A stretch of DNA of 43,989 nucleotides from contig JACIWJ010000008.1 in NCBI GenBank assembly GCA_014361015.1, positions 1-43,989 on the forward strand. Reading direction: 5' to 3'. Source of the DNA: Candidatus Bipolaricaulota bacterium (lineage in GTDB: Bacteria > Bipolaricaulota > Bipolaricaulia > Bipolaricaulales > Bipolaricaulaceae). Of the stretch, positions 26,756 through 36,047 are shown piece by piece; position 1 is the first letter of the stretch; every line of letters starts with the position of its first letter. Under the pieces are notes generated by a model. That model was not told the origin of the DNA, did no database searches, and saw only the letters and a program-made list of their open reading frames with translations. The position numbers were made by a program, and so were the translations under genes.

Positions 26756-27304
26756 CTAGGCCAAGCGGCGGCGCGCCCAGTCCGCCTCCTCACCGGGGAG
26801 GAGGAACGGCTCGGGAGGGACGAAGCCGCGGCGGCGGACGATGTGGCGGTAGGGGAAGCGGCGGGCAAGAAGAGCCCAGCTCAGCGCGAGATCGTTGTAG
26901 GAACTGCGGGCAAGGTCCCACTCCTCGTCCGCCTGGGCGAGGCGATTCTGGGCTTGGCGAATGGCCTCGATCCGCTCCCGGGGGAGACCGCGGTAGATGT
27001 GGAGAAGGACGCCCTCCACGGCCCGGTCGGCGGCGGCAAGGGTGCGGGGGCCAGCCGCCTGGCGCAGGTTGGCCACCGCTTCCCGCAGGCGGGGCCTCGC
27101 TTCCGGGACGTACCCCGCCCCCTCCAGTGCCTCGAGCATGGTCTCTAGGGCCGAGATTCGCTCGGCAAGGGCCTTGCCCAACTCCTCCCACGCGGTGTCC
27201 ACCTTGGCCAACCCTTTCGCAAGCCTGCGGACCCAGCGTCGCCACAGGACGGCCAGCGTTGCGGCGGCGACAAGGACGATGACGAGGAGGGCAATGGGGT
27301 TCAT
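26756..27304 (-). CDS. Divergent LemA-like membrane-anchored protein
   Basis: N-terminal TM; KVDTAWEELGKALAERISALETMLEAL..; QNRLAQADEEWDLARSSYNDLALSWALLARRFPYRHIVRRRGFVPPEPF resembles the LemA layout. Confidence 0.55.
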   Translation of the reverse strand: MNPIALLVIVLVAAATLAVLWRRWVRRLAKGLAKVDTAWEELGKALAERISALETMLEALEGAGYVPEARPRLREAVANLRQAAGPRTLAAADRAVEGVLLHIYRGLPRERIEAIRQAQNRLAQADEEWDLARSSYNDLALSWALLARRFPYRHIVRRRGFVPPEPFLLPGEEADWARRRLA

Positions 27305-27308
27305 CGGC

Positions 27309-28982
27309 TCACCAGCTCCGCCCGCCGCCGCCGCCCATCCCCCCGCCGGAGAACCCGCGGCCGCCGAATCCGGAGCCCCCGCTCCACCCGCCGCTCCGGG
27401 TCTGGCGCGGGGCGGCGGTGGCCGCGGTGTAGGCGCTGTTCTGCAAGGCCACCAGGCGCATCCCGAACCAGTACGGGGCGAACGTGGGGAACCGACCCTG
27501 GTACCAATCCGGAGCCTTGGTGAGGAGCCCGTCGAACTTCTTCGTCCACAGCTCGGTCAGCCCAAGCGCCATCGCGTACGGGAGGAGCTCGTCGAAGTGC
27601 TTCTCCCGGGCCGCGAACTCGATCCGATCGACCTCGGCCCGCCGAATGTACTCCTGAAGGCCGAGCACGAGCCGCAGCGCCTCGATCCCCTTGGCAGTCC
27701 GCTTGGGCATGAACGGGCCGAACCCGATCACGATCAGCCCCGAGATCCCCAGGGCGAGGCCCAGGTACAGGGACTGGGTGAAGTACGCGAGGAACCCGGC
27801 GAGGACGATCGTCCCGATGCCGATTCCGTAGTAGGCGCTCCGCACGTGGTCGGGGTTTCCCACGTAGTACCCGTCCTCGCTCAAGTCCATATAGAGCCGC
27901 GCCTTGAGCCCGGGCATCTTGTCGTACAGCTTGTACTTGAGGTCGGAGATCTTCCGGCGCTCCGCACCCCCGAGGAGGGCGTCGCGGAGGGCCTTCTCGT
28001 ACGGGGTGAGGGGGGCCTCGCTCTCCACCGCGACGAGCTCGAAGTCGTCGGGCTCGCGGGCCTTGTCGTCCGTCCACACCTCGCGGATCACGAGGTGCCC
28101 CTTCGTGGCCAGGGAGAGGATCCCCGCCGCGAAGTCACGGGGGTCGGCGCGGTTGTCGAGGAGGACCCCTGCCTCGGCCGGGCCCAAACCCTCGAGCGGC
28201 TTGTACTCCGGGGCGACCGAGCCCACCTTGGGGTCGCGCCCCCGCCTCCACCACAGGAGGAACATCCCCGCGAAGACGAGGATCGGGATCCCCGCGTACA
28301 GGTTGTCCTGGAGGAACCACAGGAACCCCTGCCACGCCCCGGGGAGGGCAACCGCTCCCTCGGGGATCCGCACCGCGACCGTGATCCCCTCACCGGGCCG
28401 GAGGGCCTCCGCTTCGCCCACGAGAAGGCCGTCTTCCCATCCCAGATCCAGCGGGTCTGTGGAACCGTACGGCCCGCGGAACCCCAGGGCGCGGACCTCG
28501 GTTGCCGCGACCCCGGGGGGAACGGCGATCTCCACCCGAGCTCGGGCGATCGGCATCGCCCAGTCCGTCCCAATCGCGTTCCAGTAGAGCTCGACTTCCC
28601 CCTCGTACCGGCGCAGGGCGCGCGCCACGCGGTAGCGGACGGTGTACGTGACGAGGCCCCGCACAGTCCGATCCGGATCGCCGATCTGGAGGACGAGGTT
28701 CCTCCCTTCCGTGTACTGCCGGTAGGGAACAGAGCTGCCATCGGCCAGCACCGCGTCCACCGTCACCCGCAGCCGATACGCCTCGCCGGTGGGGAGGCGG
28801 TACGAGATCGGGATCTCGCGGAAGATCCCATGACGGGACGCGGGGAAGAACACCCCGATCTCCTCGTGAACGGCGACGGTCCCATCCCCTCCGATCTCCG
28901 CCCGCACGAGGTAGTCGCGGATCTCCTGCCCGGCGCCGAGGGCGGAGAAGAGGAGGACGAGGACCAGGGCGAGGCACTTCAT
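27309..28982 (-). CDS. DUF2207-domain membrane protein
   Basis: QEIRDYLVRAEIGGDGTVAVHEEIGVFFPASRHGIFREIPISYR; C-terminal Gly/Ser-rich SGGWSGGSGFGGRGFSGGGMGGGGGRSW. Confidence 0.88.
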   Translation of the reverse strand: MKCLALVLVLLFSALGAGQEIRDYLVRAEIGGDGTVAVHEEIGVFFPASRHGIFREIPISYRLPTGEAYRLRVTVDAVLADGSSVPYRQYTEGRNLVLQIGDPDRTVRGLVTYTVRYRVARALRRYEGEVELYWNAIGTDWAMPIARARVEIAVPPGVAATEVRALGFRGPYGSTDPLDLGWEDGLLVGEAEALRPGEGITVAVRIPEGAVALPGAWQGFLWFLQDNLYAGIPILVFAGMFLLWWRRGRDPKVGSVAPEYKPLEGLGPAEAGVLLDNRADPRDFAAGILSLATKGHLVIREVWTDDKAREPDDFELVAVESEAPLTPYEKALRDALLGGAERRKISDLKYKLYDKMPGLKARLYMDLSEDGYYVGNPDHVRSAYYGIGIGTIVLAGFLAYFTQSLYLGLALGISGLIVIGFGPFMPKRTAKGIEALRLVLGLQEYIRRAEVDRIEFAAREKHFDELLPYAMALGLTELWTKKFDGLLTKAPDWYQGRFPTFAPYWFGMRLVALQNSAYTAATAAPRQTRSGGWSGGSGFGGRGFSGGGMGGGGGRSW

Positions 28983-29551
28983 CGGCTGAAGTCCACCTTC
29001 GGGGGTTCGCCCATCGCCTCCGCGGGGAGCATGTAGAACTCCCGTTCCCCGATCCGGAACAGGTTCGCGATCAGGTTCTGGGGGAACACCTTGATCGCCG
29101 TGTTCAGGTCACGCACGACCGCGTTGTAGTAGCGGCGGGAGCGGGCGATCTCCTCCTCCACCCCCTCGAGCGACCTCTGCAGGGACATGAAGTTCTCGTT
29201 GGCCTTGAGCTGGGGGTAGTTCTCGGCCACCGCGAACAGGGACTTGAGGGTTCCGGCGAGGACGTTGTCCGCCTCGGCCTGCTCCTTGGGGGTCCGCGCC
29301 TTCATCGAGGCGGAGCGGGCCTCGGTCACCCGCTCGAACACCTCGCGCTCGTGGGTGGCGTACCCCTTCACCGTCTCCACGAGGTTCGGGATGAGATCGA
29401 ACCGCTTGCGGAGCAGGGTGTCGATCCCCCGCCACGCCTCCTCGGCCCGCACCCCGAGCCGGACGAGCTTGTTGTACGTCGCCGCGATCCACAGGAAGAG
29501 GAGGACGAACGCTCCCAGGATGACCCAGCCGATGACCGATCCGAAATCCAT
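28979..29551 (-). CDS. lemA: LemA family protein
   Basis: YNKLVRLGVRAEEAWRGIDTLLRKRFDLIPNLVETVKGYATHEREVFERVTEARSA; YPQLKANENFMSLQRSLEGVEEEIARSRRYYNAVVRDLNTAIKVFP. Confidence 0.95.
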   Translation of the reverse strand: MDFGSVIGWVILGAFVLLFLWIAATYNKLVRLGVRAEEAWRGIDTLLRKRFDLIPNLVETVKGYATHEREVFERVTEARSASMKARTPKEQAEADNVLAGTLKSLFAVAENYPQLKANENFMSLQRSLEGVEEEIARSRRYYNAVVRDLNTAIKVFPQNLIANLFRIGEREFYMLPAEAMGEPPKVDFSR

Positions 29552-29648
29552 GGCACCACCTCGGGGGCATTCTATGCGAACTGTCTGCGGGGGGCGAACC
29601 GTGGCCACGGCTTCCTCCACCGGCTAGACTCGGAAGAAGAGGGGGACG

Positions 29649-30290
29649 ATGAAGCTCTATCTCGATACGGCGAACGTCGCAGAGATCCGGGAGCTGGCGT
29701 GGCTTGTGGATGGGGTGACGACGAATCCGTCCCTCGTGGCGCGGGAGGAGCGACCGTTCCACGACGTGCTGCGGGAGATCTGCGCCATCGTCCGCGGCCC
29801 GGTGTCGGCGGAGGTCGTGGCCTTGGATGCGGACGGAATGGTCCGCGAGGCGCGGGAGCTGGCGAAGGTTGCCGCGAACGTGGTCGTGAAGATCCCGATG
29901 ACCGCAGCCGGGATGCAGGCCGTGCAGGTCCTGTCACGAGAAGAGGTGCGCACGAACGTGACCCTCGTCTTCTCCGCGAACCAGGCCCTCTTGGCTGCCA
30001 AGTGCGGGGCGACCTACGTTTCCCCGTTCGTGGGGCGGATCGACGACGCGGGAGGGGACGGGATGGGTGTGGTGGCGGAGATCCTCCCCATCTACCGCCA
30101 CTACGGTTTCCCCACCGAGGTCATCGTGGCGAGCGTTCGTCATCCCGGGCACGTCCTGCAGGCGGCCCTCCTCGGGGCGCCCATCGCCACCGTGCCCTAC
30201 GGCATCCTGAAGAAACTGTTCGGGCACCCCCTCACCGACGCGGGGATCGCTCAGTTCCTCAAGGACTGGGAACGCGTCCCAAAGAGCTGA
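29649..30290 (+). CDS. Transaldolase / fructose-6-phosphate aldolase-type protein
   Basis: [75 protein letters not shown]. Confidence 0.94.
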   Translation: MKLYLDTANVAEIRELAWLVDGVTTNPSLVAREERPFHDVLREICAIVRGPVSAEVVALDADGMVREARELAKVAANVVVKIPMTAAGMQAVQVLSREEVRTNVTLVFSANQALLAAKCGATYVSPFVGRIDDAGGDGMGVVAEILPIYRHYGFPTEVIVASVRHPGHVLQAALLGAPIATVPYGILKKLFGHPLTDAGIAQFLKDWERVPKS

Positions 30291-30366
30291 GGAAAGCCTC
30301 CTCGCCCAGGGAGAACGGGGGTTACGTGGCCATGCATCTCGGGTTGCGGTGCGGGGGGATGATCCG

Positions 30367-31245
30367 GTGAACCACCTCCGGGTGGATATCCCCCTCGCCG
30401 CGGCCATCGCGGCGATGCTTATCCTGTGGGCATCGGCGTTCGCCGCGATCCGCAGCGCGTTGGGCGTCTTCCCACCGGGGGAGCTGGCCCTGCTGCGGTT
30501 CCTCGTTGCCTCGATCGTATTGGGGACGATCAGCATCAGCCGCCACAGCCCCCTCCCCACGCGTCACGATGTGCCGATGCTCCTCCTCTTGGGGGGCTTG
30601 GGGATCACGGTCTACCACCTGGCGCTGAACTACGGGGAGCAGACCGTGACCGCAGGCGCGGCGAGCCTCCTCATCGCCTCCGCCCCGATGTTCACCGCCC
30701 TGTGCGCCCGGTTCGTCCTGGGGGAGGAGCTGGGGCGGTGGGGGTGGGTGGGGGTCGCGACCGGTTTCGCCGGGGTCGCCCTGATCGCCATTGGGGAGGG
30801 GGAGGCGTTCCGCCTTGAGCCGGGGGCGCTCGTGATCCTCCTCGCCGCCCTCTCCGCCAGCGGCTACAGTGTCCTCCAGAAGAAGTTCGTCGTTCGCTAT
30901 CCGCCGCTCGCGTTCACGACCTACGTCGTGTGGGCGGGGACGATCCCGATGCTCGTCTTCCTCCCGGGACTCCTTGGCACCCTCCGCACCGCGCCGTGGT
31001 CGGCGATCCTGGCTGTGGCCTATCTGGGCACGTTCCCCGGGGGATTGGCGTACGTTCTGTGGGTGTACGGGCTCACGCGGCTCCCCGCCTCGAACCTATC
31101 GAGTTTCCTCTACCTGAGCCCCGTCCTGGCGATCGGGATCGCGTGGGCCTGGCTCGGGGAAGTCCCGAGCTGGCTGTCCCTTGTGGGCGGGTCCGTCGCG
31201 ATCGGGGGCGTCGCCCTCGCCAACGCCCGCGCGCGGGTCACGTAG
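30367..31245 (+). CDS. DMT-superfamily (EamA) transporter
   Basis: Ten hydrophobic segments; LWASAFAAIRSALGVFPPGELALLRFLVAS; ASLLIASAPMFTALCARFVLGEEL. Confidence 0.9.
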   Translation: MNHLRVDIPLAAAIAAMLILWASAFAAIRSALGVFPPGELALLRFLVASIVLGTISISRHSPLPTRHDVPMLLLLGGLGITVYHLALNYGEQTVTAGAASLLIASAPMFTALCARFVLGEELGRWGWVGVATGFAGVALIAIGEGEAFRLEPGALVILLAALSASGYSVLQKKFVVRYPPLAFTTYVVWAGTIPMLVFLPGLLGTLRTAPWSAILAVAYLGTFPGGLAYVLWVYGLTRLPASNLSSFLYLSPVLAIGIAWAWLGEVPSWLSLVGGSVAIGGVALANARARVT

Positions 31246-32254
31246 TCCCCAACCTTGGGGAAAGAGGAGGGATCCCTCGCCCATCCCGGCCGATGAGGGG
31301 CGTGGCGGCGAGGAGGGCGGAGTAGATCGCCTCCGCGGTGGCCTCGGTCACTGCGCGGCACAGGTCCCCCATCGTCGGCGACCGATCGGCGATGAACTCC
31401 ACCCGGATCCGCTCCGTCCCCCGTGGGATCCGCCAGCCGGTGGAGAAGGCGACGAAGAAGTCGCCGCTGCCCGTGGTGGCGGGGGCGCCGGTGCGGGCGG
31501 CGCCAAGGGCCATCCGGCGGGCGAGCCGCGCGAGCTGCGCGGGAAGGAGCGGCGCATCCGTGGCCAAGACAACGACGAGCGACCCCCCTCCGTCCTGTTC
31601 CCGTGCCCACCCGGCTGCTCCACCTACCTTGAGGCCAGGGGGAGGCGCGAAGTCCTCCTGACGGCCCATGTTCGGCAGCGCCAGCGCCCCCACCTTGAAC
31701 GGCCCCACGACCCGTGATGCCGTTCCGATCCCGGACTTGAACCCGAACGCGACCATGCCGGTCCCCGCACCCACGCACCCCTCGGCCACCTCCTCCGACC
31801 CAGCCTCCAGGGCGGCGAGCGCATCGTCCTCGGCCAACGGGCGGGCCTCGATCGCCGACAGGTACCCGTCGTTGCACTCCAACACCACCGGGTTCACGGA
31901 CCGCGCCTGCGGATGGCGGGCGAGGGTCCAGGTGAGAAGCGCATCGGCACACCGAGGGACGGCGAGGGTGTTCGTGAGGAGGACGGGGGTCTCCAGCTCC
32001 CCAAGGTGGAGGAGCTGCCACAGCCCCGTTGCCTTCCCATGGCCGTGGAGGACGAACGCCCCAGCAGGGAGGGGTTCGGCATACGGATCCCCCGGGGGGA
32101 CGATCGCCGTGACTCCGGTGCGGACGGCCCCTTCACCCTTGCCGTGGACGACCGTGCAGTGCCCGACGAGAACCCCGGGGACATCGGTCATCATCCCCCG
32201 CGCTCCGGGCGGGAACCGCCCCAGGGAGAGCCCCGCACTCCGGAACGCGTTCAT
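31238..32254 (-). CDS. P1-family (DmpA-like) peptidase
   Basis: MMTDVPGVLVGHCTVVHGKGEGAVRTGVTAIVPP; AGTGMVAFGFKSGIGTASRVV; TTGSGDFFVAFSTG. Confidence 0.92.
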   Translation of the reverse strand: MNAFRSAGLSLGRFPPGARGMMTDVPGVLVGHCTVVHGKGEGAVRTGVTAIVPPGDPYAEPLPAGAFVLHGHGKATGLWQLLHLGELETPVLLTNTLAVPRCADALLTWTLARHPQARSVNPVVLECNDGYLSAIEARPLAEDDALAALEAGSEEVAEGCVGAGTGMVAFGFKSGIGTASRVVGPFKVGALALPNMGRQEDFAPPPGLKVGGAAGWAREQDGGGSLVVVLATDAPLLPAQLARLARRMALGAARTGAPATTGSGDFFVAFSTGWRIPRGTERIRVEFIADRSPTMGDLCRAVTEATAEAIYSALLAATPLIGRDGRGIPPLSPRLGTT

Positions 32255-33615
32255 CCGTACAGGAAGAACTCGTAGGGGTGAGGGCGGGCAGCCACGGCAC
32301 GGACCTCGGCCTCCTTGATGGAGATCCAGTGCGCGACGAGCTCTTCGGGGAACACCCCGCCCAACGTGAGGAACCCCTGATCCCGCTTCAAAGCGTCGAG
32401 GGCCTCGGCGAGGCTCCGTGGGAGCGAGGCCACCCGGCGTCGGCGGCCCAGCGGCGCGGCGTCGCTATCGAACGGACCCCATCCCTTGGCGACCGGATCG
32501 AGTCCCTGGCGGATCCCATCGATCCCCGCCATGAGGCAGGCGGAGAGGGCGAGGTACGGGTTGGCCGTCGGATCGGGGGGGCGGTACTCGATCCGCGCCT
32601 GGCCAGGGTCAGTGATGTAGCCGGGGATGCGCACCGCTGCCGTGCGGTTCCCACGGCCGAACGCGAGGTGGACCGGCGCCTCGAACCCCGGGCCCAGGCG
32701 GCGGTAGGAGTTCGTGGATGGGGAGACGAAGGCGGACAGGGCCCGGCCGTGGGCGAGGAGTCCCCCAACGTAGTGGAGGGCGGTCTCGGAGAGCCCGCCC
32801 TCCCCGGAGAACAGGTTCTGCCCTCCTTTGAGGAGGAGCTGGTGGCAGTGAAGGCCGCTCCCCGCCGCGGCGGAGAGCGGTTTGGGGAGGAAGCAGGCGA
32901 CCATCCCCTCGTCGCTCGCCAGCCTGCGTACCAGGTCGACGGCAAGGGCCGTCCAGTCCGCTGCGTCGAGGAGCCGCCCCAGTCCGAGCTCGATCTCCAT
33001 CTGCCCCAGTGGCCCCCCCTCGTGGTGGTGGTAGCGAACGGGGATCCCCCACCCCCCCAGGACCTCGGCCACCCGCTCCCTCAACCGACGGCCGCTGTCC
33101 TCCGGCCCCCCGGCATGGTAGGCGGTGCGGGGCCCGGGGACATCGTTGACCTCCGCAGACCCCAGCGGCACGACCTCCACCGCCTGGGAGAGGGGACGAT
33201 CCTCTCGCAACACGGTGGCGAACAGGTAGAACTCGAGCTCGACCCCGAACCGAGCCTCGTCGGCCAGCCCCGCACGGGTGAGGAGCGCCTCCGCCGCCTT
33301 GGCCACGGAGCGGGGAGCGAGGGGATGGGCTCCCTCTCCAGGCTTGGCCAGATCGCATAGGATGACGACGGACGGCGGCTCGCGGGTGGGGTCGACGCGC
33401 GCGGTGGACAGGTCGGGGAGGAGCACCAGGTCTCCGTCCCCCCCCACACCGTAGTGAGAGGTCGCCGCTCCCACCCCCTTCTCGAACAGCGCCGGTGAGA
33501 TCTCCCCCGCGGGAAGGGTCAGACAACGCAGGCGGCCGAGGAGGTCAGCCGCCCGGAGGTCCACCCAATGGATGTCCTCACCTTGGATCAGGGCGACGAG
33601 CTCGCTGAACGTCAT
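32251..33615 (-). CDS. glnA: Glutamine synthetase (GSI-type)
   Basis: FGVELEFYLF; GSGLHCHQLLLKGGQNLFSGEGGLSETALHYVGGLLAH; SPSTNSYRRLGPGFEAPVHLAFGRGNRTAAVRIP; EYRPPDPTANPYLALSACLMAGIDGI. Confidence 0.93.
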   Translation of the reverse strand: MTFSELVALIQGEDIHWVDLRAADLLGRLRCLTLPAGEISPALFEKGVGAATSHYGVGGDGDLVLLPDLSTARVDPTREPPSVVILCDLAKPGEGAHPLAPRSVAKAAEALLTRAGLADEARFGVELEFYLFATVLREDRPLSQAVEVVPLGSAEVNDVPGPRTAYHAGGPEDSGRRLRERVAEVLGGWGIPVRYHHHEGGPLGQMEIELGLGRLLDAADWTALAVDLVRRLASDEGMVACFLPKPLSAAAGSGLHCHQLLLKGGQNLFSGEGGLSETALHYVGGLLAHGRALSAFVSPSTNSYRRLGPGFEAPVHLAFGRGNRTAAVRIPGYITDPGQARIEYRPPDPTANPYLALSACLMAGIDGIRQGLDPVAKGWGPFDSDAAPLGRRRRVASLPRSLAEALDALKRDQGFLTLGGVFPEELVAHWISIKEAEVRAVAARPHPYEFFLYG

Positions 33616-33624
33616 CCTCCCTCC

Positions 33625-34575
33625 TTACGGCCTGGGCAGGGCAAGGTCGGCCGGCCCCCAGTCCGAAAGCGCTGCTCCGGGAAGCGAGGTTTGGATCAAC
33701 TCGTGAACGATCGCGGCGTGCTTCACCTTCTCGCGGCCCCAGTCGGCAAGCATCTGCCCCGAGACCCACGGCTTGTAGATGGCCCCCGGACCGACGACAC
33801 ACGCTGGCCCCGGCTCGAGCTTGAAGTAGCACGGAGCGCAGGTGCGAACCATCTCCGGGGCGTCGTAGAACCGGTTGAACCCGCCGAACGAGTCGGTGAG
33901 GAAGATGTGGAGGTCGAGCGGCAATTGCACCGCCCTCCGGATCGAGGCCAGCGTGGGAAGGGAGAGGTCCCCCAGCGGGTTGAACGTGTTCGCCCCCAGG
34001 CTCTCGAGGACCTTCGCCCCGGCGGCGTTGCCGTGCCCAGCGAACACCGACACCTTGAACACCACGTCCGGGGGAAGGTCGCCCACCGCCCGCATCTGGG
34101 AAAGGAGCCACAGCAGCCCCTCGTCGAGGACGAGGAACCCGCGGAACCCGACCTCGACCGCGCGCAGGATGTCGGCGATCACGTACCGCAGTTGGTCCGA
34201 TCCGCGGAAGCGGAGGCCGGAGAGACCCCCCTCGGGCGTCACGAGCTGACGGCCGGTGTCCCACCCCGAGCGGGGCCCGGGGGTGAGGATGACCTCCACC
34301 TTCGCCTCCGCCGCGATCTGGGCGAAGTCCTTGAGCTCGCTGCGGGTGAGGAGCGTCGCCCCCATGACCACCGAGATCATCCGGTGCACGGGGACCTTCC
34401 GCTTCCGGGCCTCGTCGATGACCGCCTCCAGGACCTCCGGCCGCTCGACCCCGGAGATCTCCATCCGGTACTGGGCCCCGTCGGGGAACCGGTGGGGGCT
34501 GGTGGGCAGATCGTAAGCATCCCGGCCGGGGACCCCGTGCTTCTCCATGAGTTCTGCCACCTTCTGCTGATCCAT
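33625..34575 (-). CDS. Conserved TIM-barrel-like protein (tentatively peptidase U32-related)
   Basis: RBS AGGAGG; MDQQKVAELMEKHGVPGRDAYDLPTSPHRFPDGAQYRMEISGVERPEVLEAVIDEARKRKVPVHR; family assignment uncertain. Confidence 0.55.
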   Translation of the reverse strand: MDQQKVAELMEKHGVPGRDAYDLPTSPHRFPDGAQYRMEISGVERPEVLEAVIDEARKRKVPVHRMISVVMGATLLTRSELKDFAQIAAEAKVEVILTPGPRSGWDTGRQLVTPEGGLSGLRFRGSDQLRYVIADILRAVEVGFRGFLVLDEGLLWLLSQMRAVGDLPPDVVFKVSVFAGHGNAAGAKVLESLGANTFNPLGDLSLPTLASIRRAVQLPLDLHIFLTDSFGGFNRFYDAPEMVRTCAPCYFKLEPGPACVVGPGAIYKPWVSGQMLADWGREKVKHAAIVHELIQTSLPGAALSDWGPADLALPRP

Positions 34576-34797
34576 CGCGCCTCCTGGGCGATCGGGAAGT
34601 ACCACGATGATACCCGCAACCTCGGCCCCCGGTTCCGGGAACGACGCTCGCAGGGGCGGTTCGCGTCCGGCCACGGGCTCGTCCCGACGAGCACAGCTCG
34701 GGACCGGGTTGGGCCGGTGGGGCTATACTCGCGACGCGTGTGGGCACCACCGCGATCGTGGGCGGGGTGTTCACCAAGGAGAGAGGAGGTGGGCAAC

Positions 34798-35127
34798 GTG
34801 GCGGGGGCGGATCTTCCAGCGTGGGCGTTGGTCGCGATCGTGGCGTTGGGCGTCGTGCAGCTTTCGCTCCAGGTGCTAGCGCTCGTGACGGTGTTCCGCA
34901 CACCAGAGGAGCGGCTGGTCACCGGGCGGCGCTGGGTCTGGGTTGCTGTTGTCGCGCTCGGGCAGCTGGTGGGGGCGATCGTGTTCCTCGCCGCGGCGCG
35001 GAAGCCGACCCCCGCGCCGGACCCGGTGAGCACCGCCCCAGACGCCGAGCGGGACGGAGCACGCCGGGCGGCGGACCTCTTGTACGGAGACCGGTCCCCC
35101 GAGGAGCGCCGCCGCAAAGAACGATGA
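34798..35127 (+). CDS. Small membrane protein, PLDc_N-like
   Basis: RBS GAGAGGAGG; two TM segments, LSLQVLALVTVFRTPEERLVTGRRWVWVAVVALGQLVGAIVFLAAARK. Confidence 0.65.
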   Translation: MAGADLPAWALVAIVALGVVQLSLQVLALVTVFRTPEERLVTGRRWVWVAVVALGQLVGAIVFLAAARKPTPAPDPVSTAPDAERDGARRAADLLYGDRSPEERRRKER

Positions 35128-36047
35128 CGTCCGCCATCACGCTCCACGAGCTGACGAAGCTCTACGGGACAGTTTGTGCGCTCGACTGTGTGTCGCTCGC
35201 TGTTCCGAGCGATTCGGTGTTCGGTTTCCTCGGCCCGAACGGCGCGGGGAAGACGACAACCCTCCGCATCCTCACCGGGCTCGCCCGGCCCACCTCCGGA
35301 AGCGCGAGGATCCTCGGACAGGACGTGCTCACGGCCCCTCATACCGTGCGGTCCCTGATCGGGTACCTCCCCGACGTGCCGGGGTTCTACCCGTGGATGA
35401 CCGGGGCGGAGCTCCTCCGCTTCACGGGCCGCCTGTTCGGCTTGGCGGGCCAGACGCTCCGCGCTCGCGTGGACGCCCTGCTCGACCTCGCCGGCCTCAC
35501 CGGGGTCAGGGCGCGTGTGGGGGCCTACTCCCGGGGGATGAAGCAGCGGCTGGGAGTGGCCCAGGCCCTCATCAACGCCCCGTCCGTGCTCTTGCTCGAC
35601 GAGCCGACGAGCGCCCTTGATCCCATCGGCAGGAAGGCGGTGCTGGACATGATTGCGTCTCTGGCGGGCCGGACGACGGTCTTCTTCTCGACCCACATCC
35701 TGTCCGACGTGGAGCGGGTGTGCGACACGGTGGCGATCCTCCACCGGGGGAAGGTCGTCGCCCAGGCCGGGATCGGGGAGCTGAAGTCCCGGTATGGGGT
35801 GCAGAAGATCGCTGTGGAGGTGGTCCCGTCGGCCGACCCTCTCGCCGCGGCACTGGCCCACGCCTCGTGGGCGTCGGCCGTCGAGCGCCCGTCCGACGAT
35901 CGGGTCGTGTTCGCCGTGAGCGACGTCGAGCGCGCCCAGCGGGAGATCCCCGCGGCCGCGGCGGCCCGGGGTCTGGGGATCCGCAGGCTGGAGTCCGTCG
36001 AGGTCAGCCTGGAGGACGTGTTCGTCGACCTCGTGGGGGAACGATGA
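35124..36047 (+). CDS. ABC exporter ATP-binding protein
   Basis: FGFLGPNGAGKTTTLRILTGLARPTSG; YSRGMKQRLGVAQALINAPSVLLLDEPTSALDPIGRKAVLDMI; ATGA overlap with upstream CDS. Confidence 0.93.
   Translation: MTSAITLHELTKLYGTVCALDCVSLAVPSDSVFGFLGPNGAGKTTTLRILTGLARPTSGSARILGQDVLTAPHTVRSLIGYLPDVPGFYPWMTGAELLRFTGRLFGLAGQTLRARVDALLDLAGLTGVRARVGAYSRGMKQRLGVAQALINAPSVLLLDEPTSALDPIGRKAVLDMIASLAGRTTVFFSTHILSDVERVCDTVAILHRGKVVAQAGIGELKSRYGVQKIAVEVVPSADPLAAALAHASWASAVERPSDDRVVFAVSDVERAQREIPAAAAARGLGIRRLESVEVSLEDVFVDLVGER

Noticed and set aside
31244-31262. TCCCCAACCTTGGGGA palindrome as a bidirectional terminator
   Set aside because: The loop would be only 2 nt as paired and no T-tract follows on either side; too weak to call.
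33568-34797. Long plus-strand ORF running into the PLDc_N-like gene
   Set aside because: The portion before 34798 is antisense to the GS and U32-like genes; the real start has an RBS at 34798.
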